Below are positions 8,573 to 15,095 of a stretch of 64,000 bases of DNA, piece after piece. The stretch is taken from positions 1-64,000 of the forward strand of contig JAWXBY010000014.1 in the NCBI GenBank assembly GCA_034440355.1, written 5' to 3'. The translations under genes and the position numbers were made by a program. Source of the DNA: SZUA-430 sp034440355 (lineage in GTDB: Bacteria; Pseudomonadota; Alphaproteobacteria; Micropepsales; Micropepsaceae). Each line of letters opens with the position of its first letter. Within the stretch, counting starts at the first letter, position 1. The notes under the pieces are model-generated. The model did no database searches. It was given only the letters and a program-made list of their open reading frames with translations, and was not told where the DNA came from.

Positions 8573-9132
8573 GCCGCCTTGATCTCCGCCGCGTCATAGC
8601 CGGGGATCGTGTCGGCGATCTTGTCGCCGGTGAACGTCGCGACCCAACCGTCCGGCGTCGTGAACAAACGGATCGCGGCGAAGAACGGCCGCGGCCCCAT
8701 GTCGAACCAATGCCGTGTTTGCTTCGGCACCAAGAGCAGGTCGCCTTGTTCGCACACGACCTTCAGCACCTGATTGTCGTTGCGCAGATAGAACGCACCG
8801 GCGCCTTCGACGAAGAAGCGCACTTCGTCGTCCGCGTGCTCATGCTCCGACAAGAACTTGCCGCGCATCGCCTCACGGTCCGGATGTTCCGGATGGATGC
8901 GCACGACGTCGACGGACTGGTACCCGCCGATCTTGCGCAGCCGGTCGATATCCTTGGCATACGCTTCAAGCACCGCGTCTTGCCCCGCGCCCGGCGGCAA
9001 CTCTTTCGTCGCTTCCCAGCGCTCATAGCGCACGTCGAACGGCAGCAGCGCCTTCAAGATCTCGCGCTCGTCGCGCGTGGCGGCCTGAGGCGCGCGCCCT
9101 TTGGTCAGATCGTAAACCGTCAGCACCGTCAT
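8569..9132 (-). CDS. mtnD: Acireductone dioxygenase
   Basis: A 187-residue cupin of the ARD family. The metal ligands are visible as His97, His99 and Glu103 in SEHEHADDEVRFF and His141 in KQTRHWF. With Fe2+ the enzyme makes the methionine precursor 4-methylthio-2-oxobutanoate, and with Ni2+ a CO-producing off-pathway product. The start at MTVLTVYD overlaps the mtnB stop as ATGA; longer upstream extensions in this frame run inside mtnB and are rejected. It is translationally coupled to both neighbours. Confidence 0.95.
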   Translation of the reverse strand: MTVLTVYDLTKGRAPQAATRDEREILKALLPFDVRYERWEATKELPPGAGQDAVLEAYAKDIDRLRKIGGYQSVDVVRIHPEHPDREAMRGKFLSEHEHADDEVRFFVEGAGAFYLRNDNQVLKVVCEQGDLLLVPKQTRHWFDMGPRPFFAAIRLFTTPDGWVATFTGDKIADTIPGYDAAEIKAA

Positions 9133-9764
9133 GCCGGTATTCCCTTCAGCTTCAACATCAAGGTGAAAAGATAGTCGAACGCGTCGATATGTCGAAGGGT
9201 CTCCTGCACGGTGGAACCCCACGCATAAATCCCATGCCCCGCAAGCAAAAAGCCCCAGCCAAGGCCTTCCGCCTTCAACCGCGCCTCAACCTTCAACGCC
9301 AGCGCATCCATGTCTTGCTCGTTGTCGAACACCGGCACGTCGAGATGCGTCTCATGCGTCTTCACGCCATTGAATGCCTTGAGCAGCTCAAGCCCCTCGA
9401 TCCGCACACGCCCCTCTTTCGCAAAGAGCAGCGAGGCAAGCACCGCAGGCTGCGCATGCACATGCGTGACGGCCCCGATCGCCGGCGACATCCGGTACAT
9501 CAGGTAATGCAGCGGCGCCTCCGCCGACGCCCGCGGATGCGCAGGCCCGCGAATAGCCGCACGGATCACCCCCTCAGGCTTCAACGCACCCTTGTCGCCA
9601 CCCGACGCCGTGATCGCGCAGTCGTTCGCGTCGATCCGCACCGAGAAATTGCCGCTCGTCGCCGGCACCCAGCCCTTGGCCCCCGCATGATGCGCAAGCG
9701 CTAGCACCCCGCGCACCGCATCGTCGGGCAGGCTGTCGTGAAGCTTCGGCACGGCTTGGCTCAT
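9129..9764 (-). CDS. mtnB: Methylthioribulose-1-phosphate dehydratase
   Basis: A 211-residue class II aldolase-fold enzyme. Zinc ligands can be placed at His101 and His103 (VTHVHAQP) and His177 (AGHGIYAWGS), and the phosphate-binding PATSGNFS segment is near residue 35. It dehydrates 5-methylthioribulose 1-phosphate, the step before MtnC. It is the first gene of the operon, with a GAGAAGG ribosome site. The earlier steps (MtnA with MtnK or MtnP) and the final transaminase are not in this window and must be encoded elsewhere. Confidence 0.94.
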   Translation of the reverse strand: MSQAVPKLHDSLPDDAVRGVLALAHHAGAKGWVPATSGNFSVRIDANDCAITASGGDKGALKPEGVIRAAIRGPAHPRASAEAPLHYLMYRMSPAIGAVTHVHAQPAVLASLLFAKEGRVRIEGLELLKAFNGVKTHETHLDVPVFDNEQDMDALALKVEARLKAEGLGWGFLLAGHGIYAWGSTVQETLRHIDAFDYLFTLMLKLKGIPA

Positions 9765-10044
9765 CCGTTTACCTTCTCAGGGAGGCACGTTGCGCTTCCA
9801 GGCGCGTAAATATGGGGGACCAGGCCCCAATGTCACCCCTTTTGGACACATGTTAGTGTTGCGTAGGGGCGGAATAGCTCACCCGCCCTGCCGCAAGGCT
9901 TAGCCCGGAGCGCGAGAATGGAGCTGCGCTCCGGGCGACCTTCCGTTAGCCCAAAAACCGGATTTCCGCGGCCGCGACGGAGTTTTGTTCATGCACCGTT
10001 CAAGTTAGCGAAGAGTGGGTCTGGGCGTATGTCGGACAAGTTTG

Positions 10045-10680
10045 ATGAACCTGGCGATCACCATCCGCCCTCGACACTATCGGGACGAGGCTGAGTCTGG
10101 GCAAAGACGGGTGATCGACGATCCGGATGGCGAGCTTGTAGCGCGCGTGGCGAACGGCGATCGCACCGCCGCGCGCGCGATCATGGCGCGCCATCTGCCG
10201 AAGATCCTGAACCTGGGCCGCCGTATGCTGAACGATCACGCCGAGGCTGAAGACGTCGCGCAAGACGTCTTCGTCCGCGTCTGGACCCACGCGGCACGCT
10301 GGCAACCGGGACAAGCGAAGTTCGAAACGTGGCTGCACCGTGTGGCGATCAACCTTTGCTACGACCGTCTGCGCCGCCGTCCGACGTCGAACATCGACGA
10401 CGTGCCCGAGATGGCCGACGACGCGCCGACGCCGGTCGCAAGGTTGGTCGACGCGCAACTCGCCAAGACCGTGAACGACGCGTTGCAGCAACTGCCCGAC
10501 CGCCAGAGAGAGGCGGTCGTGCTCTGCCATTACCAAGGCCTGACGAATATCGACGCGGCGGCGATCATGGGCGTGAGCGTCGAGGCGATGGAGAGCCTGC
10601 TCTCGCGCGGCCGCCGCACGCTGAAGAAATCGCTGAAGCCTTTGAGTAACGACGTATTCAACAAGAACGAAAAAGAGTGA
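10045..10680 (+). CDS. ECF-type RNA polymerase sigma factor
   Basis: About 211 residues. Region 2 reads MARHLPKILNLGRRMLNDHA followed by EAEDVAQDVFVRVW. Region 4 reads LPDRQREAVVLCHYQGLTN, then IDAAAIMGVSVEAMESLLSRGRRTLKK. ECF sigmas redirect transcription during envelope or oxidative stress and are held inactive by a partner anti-sigma. The next gene, nine bases on, is a one-helix protein of the right kind. The start is uncertain: a GTG at 10015, the ATG at 10045 or a GTG near 10110 are all possible, and none has a good ribosome site. Confidence 0.9.
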   Translation: MNLAITIRPRHYRDEAESGQRRVIDDPDGELVARVANGDRTAARAIMARHLPKILNLGRRMLNDHAEAEDVAQDVFVRVWTHAARWQPGQAKFETWLHRVAINLCYDRLRRRPTSNIDDVPEMADDAPTPVARLVDAQLAKTVNDALQQLPDRQREAVVLCHYQGLTNIDAAAIMGVSVEAMESLLSRGRRTLKKSLKPLSNDVFNKNEKE

Positions 10681-10689
10681 GACGTGCCG

Positions 10690-11112
10690 ATGAACATCCA
10701 ACGATTTAAGACCCTGGTCGAAGCCTACGGCGCCAACCCGGCCCGCTGGCCGGAAGCCGAACGCGTCGCCGCGCTGCTCTTCGCCGAACAATCGGCCGAA
10801 GCGCGGGACATGCTGCAAGAGGCGGCGGCGTTCGACCGTCTGCTCGACACCGCCGAAACGCATCCCGCGACCCGCACGCTTGAAGACCGCATCCTGGCCA
10901 CGTTCCCCGAGCGGACCGCCAAGCAGCGCGCGCCGTGGTTCACGATGCGCTGGATCCCGGCCGCGGCCGTCGCCTGCTCGCTGGCGCTGGGCCTAGCGGT
11001 CGGTGCCGCGTTGCCGGGACTCGCCGGCGTGAATGACACGGCAGTCGATCCGGCGCTCATCGCGCTCAGCGGCGGCGATGCCGATTGGGCCGACATGGGT
11101 GACGGCATATGA
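10690..11112 (+). CDS. Probable anti-sigma factor (single-helix membrane protein)
   Basis: A 140-residue protein with a cytoplasmic N-terminal region of about 80 residues (MNIQRFKTLVEAYGANPARW and on), one membrane helix (WIPAAAVACSLALGLAVGAA) and a short external tail. Its position directly behind an ECF sigma gene and its topology fit an anti-sigma that sequesters the sigma at the membrane. I see no clear zinc-binding HxxxCxxC motif, so it is not a classical ZAS-type factor. Its end overlaps the next gene by four bases (ATGA). A GTG two codons upstream is an alternative start. Confidence 0.72.
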   Translation: MNIQRFKTLVEAYGANPARWPEAERVAALLFAEQSAEARDMLQEAAAFDRLLDTAETHPATRTLEDRILATFPERTAKQRAPWFTMRWIPAAAVACSLALGLAVGAALPGLAGVNDTAVDPALIALSGGDADWADMGDGI

Positions 11113-11684
11113 GCGAGACCACGATCCGCGAACCGCGCCGCTGGAGCTTCTGGCTCATCGGCTCGCTGTGCCTGAACGTCTTCCTGCTCGGCGTGATCGT
11201 CATGGGCCTCATCGTCGCCCGCAACCGCATCGCGGCCACTGCCATGGGCGGGGCAGGGGGCGGCGGCTTGCGCCCCGACCTCGTGCTGCAGATGCTGCCG
11301 CAATCGGGCGCGTTGAAGATGTGCGAGGCGCTGGCGGCGCGCGTGCCGGAATTCCGCAAGCTGGGCCAAGATGTCGTCGAGGCGCGCCGCGCGATGTTCC
11401 GCGTCTTCCGCGCCGAGCCGTTCGATGAGGCGGCCTTCCGCGCCGCGCTTGCCCGCGTCACTGAAGCCGACATTGCCGTCGCCCGTGCGCGCGAAGCGAC
11501 GATCGCCGATGTCGTCGCGCGCCTGACGCCCGACGAGCGCAAGCACTTCACGCGCCAGGTCGCCCAGCGCCTGCTGTCGCTGACGCGCCCGGCACAAGGC
11601 CCGCGCGGCACGCGGGACGCCGCCGCCATCGCTTCCGTCTGCAAAGAGATCGGCGCACCGCAGGCCAACGAGTTGCCGCAATAA
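11109..11684 (+). CDS. Periplasmic heavy-metal-sensor-like protein (CpxP/Metal_resist type)
   Basis: A 191-residue protein with an N-terminal membrane anchor (FWLIGSLCLNVFLLGVIVMG) and a helical periplasmic domain rich in Arg, Glu and Ala. The pattern EFRKLGQDVVEARRAMFRVF, then PFDEAAFRAALARVTEAD, then RLTPDERKHFTRQ resembles CpxP/ZraP/CnrX-like sensors. Such proteins often tune envelope-stress sigma systems by sensing metals or misfolded protein. It completes a sigma/anti-sigma/sensor operon through a four-base overlap. A role as third component of this switch is inference. Confidence 0.75.
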   Translation: MSETTIREPRRWSFWLIGSLCLNVFLLGVIVMGLIVARNRIAATAMGGAGGGGLRPDLVLQMLPQSGALKMCEALAARVPEFRKLGQDVVEARRAMFRVFRAEPFDEAAFRAALARVTEADIAVARAREATIADVVARLTPDERKHFTRQVAQRLLSLTRPAQGPRGTRDAAAIASVCKEIGAPQANELPQ

Positions 11685-11714
11685 AAAAGCCCCGGACGTT
11701 TCGCGTCCGGGGCC
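11685..11714 (-). terminator. Intrinsic terminator of the binding-protein gene
   Basis: Read on the minus strand, a GCCCCGGACG arm, a five-base loop and a CGTCCGGGGC arm are followed by six T. It lies just past the stop of the minus-strand gene at 11741 and in the 56-base gap between two converging genes. The T-run is only on the minus-strand side, though the stem may also slow plus-strand transcription. Confidence 0.85.
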
Positions 11715-11740
11715 AATCCTTGAACGATCAGGAAGCGGCG

Positions 11741-12865
11741 TTAGCCGCCGCCGCGGATCTCCGTCCAGAACTTCACGATTTCGTCCTTATTCTTCAACCG
11801 CGCCTGGAACGTGCCCGACTTCAGGAACGCTTCCACGTCGCGCACGAAGCCGTGCTCGGCCAGTTGCTCGTCCGTGTAGTCGGCGAAGATCGTCATGTTC
11901 GCCGGCCCGTTCGAGAGCTCGTCGAACTGATGCTTCATCGCGCCCGGCGCGATTGAGCTGTCGATCAATGCATACGCCTTCTCCAAATTCTTGGATTCGG
12001 CGTGCACGACCAGACCGCAGACATAGGTGAACATGCCGCCCGGCGGGTTCATATAGGCGACGGCTTTGCCTTCCTTCTTCAGCGCCGCCGGCGTCTGGTT
12101 CCAAGTGATCGCCGCGACGATCTCGCCCGACGCCAACCCTTGGCTGAGCGACGTTTCATCGCTTGAGATGAAACGTGCCGCTGCCACGAACTCGCGCAGC
12201 TTGCCCTGCACCATCGTCCACTGTTCCGGCGTCATGTTGTAGGGATCGACGCCCCACGTCTTCGCGATCAGCGTGACCGTGTCGTCCACGCCGTCGAGAC
12301 CGGCGATCTTGCCCTTGTATTTCGGGTCGAACAGGATCTTCCAATCTTCCTTGCCGACATACTCCGGCGCGAGGTCCGTGCGATACGTGACCGACGTGTT
12401 CGCCCAATATTGCGGGATGAACCAAGCCTCGGTCTCCGACTTCATCATGCCCGGAATATTTTTCAGATAATCCGGAATGTCCTTCCAGTATTTCAGTTTC
12501 GTCACGTCGATCGGCTGAATGATGCCGGCTTCCTGCCAGCGCCCGAACTCGTAAGAACAGGGGCCCATCACGTCCGGTTTGTAGCCGGCGCGCATCTTGG
12601 CGAACGCCTCGTCTTCGTCGGCCCACAACGCGGTGCGCGGGTCCTTGCCGTACTTCGCTTTGTACTCCGCGAGGAACGCAGGGTGCGTCCAATCTTCAAA
12701 GGTGAAGAGCAGCGGCTCGCTGTCGTCGCCTTCTGCAGTCGCCGCCGGTGTTCCGGTCGTCGCTTCGGTGGTCGCTTCCCCGGTCTTCTTGGATTGCATG
12801 TAGAAGTAATAGCCGCCTGCCGCGATCGCGATGATCGCCAGCACTGCAAGCAAGGATCTGTTCAT
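11741..12865 (-). CDS. Membrane-anchored spermidine/putrescine-type ABC transporter binding protein
   Basis: A 374-residue solute-binding protein of the PotD/PotF family (extracellular solute-binding type 1 fold). Visible features are YGKDPRTALWADEDEAFAKM, an aromatic-rich WFIPQYWANTSVTYRTD stretch, ILFDPKYKGKIAGLDGVDD and VAAITWNQTPAALKKEGK. Instead of a cleaved signal peptide it begins MNRSLLAVLAIIAIAAGGYY then a Thr/Ala/Glu-rich linker, suggesting an uncleaved N-terminal anchor. No permease or ATPase genes adjoin it. The nearby glutamine-synthetase-like ligase supports a polyamine ligand. The start was set by an AGAGGA site; a far longer upstream frame is Arg-rich and rejected. Confidence 0.85.
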   Translation of the reverse strand: MNRSLLAVLAIIAIAAGGYYFYMQSKKTGEATTEATTGTPAATAEGDDSEPLLFTFEDWTHPAFLAEYKAKYGKDPRTALWADEDEAFAKMRAGYKPDVMGPCSYEFGRWQEAGIIQPIDVTKLKYWKDIPDYLKNIPGMMKSETEAWFIPQYWANTSVTYRTDLAPEYVGKEDWKILFDPKYKGKIAGLDGVDDTVTLIAKTWGVDPYNMTPEQWTMVQGKLREFVAAARFISSDETSLSQGLASGEIVAAITWNQTPAALKKEGKAVAYMNPPGGMFTYVCGLVVHAESKNLEKAYALIDSSIAPGAMKHQFDELSNGPANMTIFADYTDEQLAEHGFVRDVEAFLKSGTFQARLKNKDEIVKFWTEIRGGG

Positions 12866-12904
12866 GGGATCGATGTCCTCTTGAAGATCAGCTGACCGCA
12901 AAGC

Positions 12905-12942
12905 AAAAAAAACATGCGGCCCGCAATTAGCGGACCGCATGC
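12905..12942 (-). terminator. Intrinsic terminator of the Ala/Pro-rich small protein gene
   Basis: On the minus strand the arms GCATGCGGTCCGC and GCGGGCCGCATG, separated by a five-base AT loop, are followed by eight T. It lies between the stop at 12978 and the start of the binding-protein gene, so the two minus-strand genes are probably separate transcripts. Confidence 0.87.
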
Positions 12943-12977
12943 CCAATTCCGTCAAGCGGATTGTTGTCGCTGCAGGA

Positions 12978-13289
12978 TTACTGCGGCGGTGCTTCAGCCG
13001 GCGGCGTCGCCGGGGCTTCAGCGGGCGTTTCCGCCGGAGCTTCAGCCGGAGCCGTGCCATCAGCCGGGGGCGTCGTGCCGTCGGCCGGAGGAGCTTCCGC
13101 CGGAACTTCGGCAGGAGCCGCAGCCGGATCAACCGGTGCTTCCGTCGCCGCCGCCGGATCAGCCGGAGCTTCCACCGCGGTGCCGTCGGTCGTGGCTTCC
13201 GGCGCCTTCACGCGCGTCGACCAGTACCAGTACGCCGCGACCGCCAGGATGACGACCGCGATAAAGAGAAACAGACCAGTCCTATTCAT
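12978..13289 (-). CDS. Small membrane-anchored Ala/Pro/Glu-rich protein
   Basis: A 103-residue protein: one N-terminal helix (MNRTGLFLFIAVVILAVAAY, then WYWSTR) followed by about 75 residues made almost only of Ala, Pro, Glu, Asp and Thr, with repeats such as PAEAPAETPAEAP. The tail should be disordered and periplasmic. A GGAGAGA ribosome site fits the start. The first 40 residues resemble the anchor and linker of the binding protein encoded next (same MNR start, helix, Tyr-rich exit and EATT linker). It could be a spacer or a duplicated anchor; the function is unknown. Confidence 0.7.
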   Translation of the reverse strand: MNRTGLFLFIAVVILAVAAYWYWSTRVKAPEATTDGTAVEAPADPAAATEAPVDPAAAPAEVPAEAPPADGTTPPADGTAPAEAPAETPAEAPATPPAEAPPQ

Positions 13290-13651
13290 TCTTCTCTCCA
13301 TGTATGGCCGTCATGGTGGCCACAATCGGTTCATCGCGCTGCATTGTCGACGTTCATGGCCGTTTGCAAGAAAAACGGCAGCTGTTGCCGCCGTCAAACG
13401 CAAAGGTCCCACCGCACGTCCTAGCGCGACTTGGCCGGAACATTATTCGTTTCCCAAAGACCCAACAAGCACCGGCCAAGCTATCTGCCTTGGGCTTTCT
13501 GCCGCACCGGCTACACGTTGAATCGCGTGGAATCGAGGGGACGCCGGGCGGTCAAAAGACAATCGCCGGTTGCCGCAGTTGAGCCCCGCGCCCTATGCTG
13601 AGAGAGTATGGGATACGAGGGCTTGTGGGTGGGGCCTCCAGCGACAATTTC
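13290..13651. other. Non-coding region between divergent genes
   Basis: About 360 bases between the Ala/Pro-rich protein gene (minus) and the glutamine-synthetase-family gene (plus). It should hold promoters for both. The open frames that cross it are low-quality overlaps of the flanking genes. The glutamine-synthetase frame is open back to an ATG at 13595, so part of this stretch might be its 5' end. Confidence 0.5.
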
Positions 13652-15034
13652 ATGAACATGCAGGACAGCGCGCGTTCGAACGAGCAAGGCGCATCGCCGC
13701 GCGATGTCGCCGGCGTCGATGCGTTTCTTGAGGAAAATCCTGAGCTTCAGTACGTCGATTGCGTCTTCGCGGATCTCTGTGGAGTCGTGCGCGGCAAGCG
13801 CATCGCGCGCGGCGCATTGGCCGAGGTTTTCGAGAACGGCCTTGCGATCCCCTACACGATCTACTTTCTAGATGCGCGCGGTGACATGGTTGATACATCT
13901 GCGCGCGGCGTCGCCGTCGGGGACAGCGAAGGTGTCGCGTGGCCGGTCGCTGGAACCCTGACGAGGGTCAATTGGTCGCAGCGTCCGCACGGCCAAGTCC
14001 TCATGACGTTGTGCGATGCAAAAAGCCATCCGTATTTCGGCGAACCGCGCAACGTCCTCGAACGCGTGGTGGGCCGATTCGATTCGCTCGAACTCGTTCC
14101 CTCCGTCGGCTGCGCCTTCGAATTCTATCTCTTCGATCGCGAGCGTTCGAAGAACGGCATTCCGCAACCGCCCGACGCGACCGCACCGGGGCAGGGCGCA
14201 GCGGTCTACGGCATCACAGACATCGACCGCTTCGACGGCGTGCTGACCGGCATCGCCGAAGCCGCCGACATCCAGGGTCTACCCACGCTCACCACCACAT
14301 CCGAGTCCGGCCTGGGCCGCTTCAAGATCGCACTTGGCGCTTCGGATGCCGTGCGCGCGGGCGACCACGCCGTCTTCTTGCGCCAGATCGTGCGCGCGGT
14401 CGCACGCAAGCGCGGCCTCGACGCGACGTTCATGGCGAAGCCGTATCTGACGCTGCCGGGTAGCACGTTGGAAATTTCCGTCGCACTGGAACACAGCTCC
14501 GGCCGCGACGTGTTCTTCGACGCGACGAACGGCACGAGCGAAGCATTGCGCGCGGCCGTCGGCGGCGTACAGGCGCTGACCTCCGACGCGATCGCGCTCT
14601 TCGCACCGAACGCGAACGCCTATCGCCGCTTCAACACGGGCGGCGTCGCGCGCAACAAGCGCTGGGGTCTCAACAACAAGACGGCGGCGATCAGCGTCGG
14701 CGGCGCGACGGTAGAGATGCGCCGCATCGAACACCGCGTGGCGGGCGCCGACGCAAACCCCTACCTCGCGCTCGCCGCCGTTCTCGCCGGCATCCACCAC
14801 GGCATGAGCGAAGGCCTCGACCCCGGCGCCCCATTCGAAGGCAACGCCGCAACCTTCGTCGACCAAACAATACCCTTCACCATCGACCCCGCCCTCGTCG
14901 CCCTCGAAAACGGATCGATCCTGCGCGAATACCTGGGCCCCGCCTACGTCGACCTCTATTGCGCCACGAAACGCGCAGAACTGGCCCGCTTCCGCAACCA
15001 CATCCCCGCGCACGAATACGATTGGTATTTGTGA
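13652..15034 (+). CDS. Glutamine-synthetase-family ligase, probably gamma-glutamylpolyamine synthetase
   Basis: About 460 residues. The N-terminal beta-grasp part contains VDCVFADLCGVVRGKRI, typical of PuuA/GlnA3-type enzymes. The catalytic domain shows CAFEFYLFDRE, TFMAKPYLTLPGSTLEISVA (the usual MAKP and GSGxH region, here GSTLE), NTGGVARNKRWGLNNKTAA and VEMRRIEHRVAGADANPYLA. These enzymes join glutamate to putrescine or other amines with ATP. The altered GSTLE in place of GSGLH may reflect substrate choice. It lies near a PotD-like binding protein, supporting polyamine catabolism. The start is uncertain; ATGs at 13595, 13652 and 13658 are in frame, and the family N-terminus favours the later ones. 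Confidence 0.85.
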   Translation: MNMQDSARSNEQGASPRDVAGVDAFLEENPELQYVDCVFADLCGVVRGKRIARGALAEVFENGLAIPYTIYFLDARGDMVDTSARGVAVGDSEGVAWPVAGTLTRVNWSQRPHGQVLMTLCDAKSHPYFGEPRNVLERVVGRFDSLELVPSVGCAFEFYLFDRERSKNGIPQPPDATAPGQGAAVYGITDIDRFDGVLTGIAEAADIQGLPTLTTTSESGLGRFKIALGASDAVRAGDHAVFLRQIVRAVARKRGLDATFMAKPYLTLPGSTLEISVALEHSSGRDVFFDATNGTSEALRAAVGGVQALTSDAIALFAPNANAYRRFNTGGVARNKRWGLNNKTAAISVGGATVEMRRIEHRVAGADANPYLALAAVLAGIHHGMSEGLDPGAPFEGNAATFVDQTIPFTIDPALVALENGSILREYLGPAYVDLYCATKRAELARFRNHIPAHEYDWYL

Positions 15035-15085
15035 TTCAAAATATCGTCATGGCGGGGCTTGACCCGGCCATGACGTATTTTGGAT
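15034..15085. repeat. Palindromic repeat acting as bidirectional terminator
   Basis: A CAAAATATCGTCATGGC arm and a GCCATGACGTATTTTG arm (one extra T on the left) around a short GC loop. It fills the gap between the stops of two converging genes, with A/T runs at both feet, so it can serve as a terminator in both directions. CGTCATGGC/GCCATGACG palindromes are a repeat type common in alphaproteobacterial genomes. Confidence 0.75.
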
Positions 15086-15095
15086 TGCTAGCCCG

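Noticed and set aside
9765..9850. A possible S-adenosylmethionine riboswitch before mtnB
   Set aside because: There is a GGGGACCAGGCCCC hairpin-like stretch, but I could not fit the conserved cores of SAM-I, SAM-II or SAM/SAH riboswitches. A covariance-model search (for example Infernal with Rfam) would settle it.
10015..10120. A frameshift near the start of the ECF sigma gene, since another frame begins MSDKFDEPGDHH
   Set aside because: That frame stops after about 22 codons, and the sigma region 2 frame is open without it; nothing else indicates a sequencing or real frameshift.
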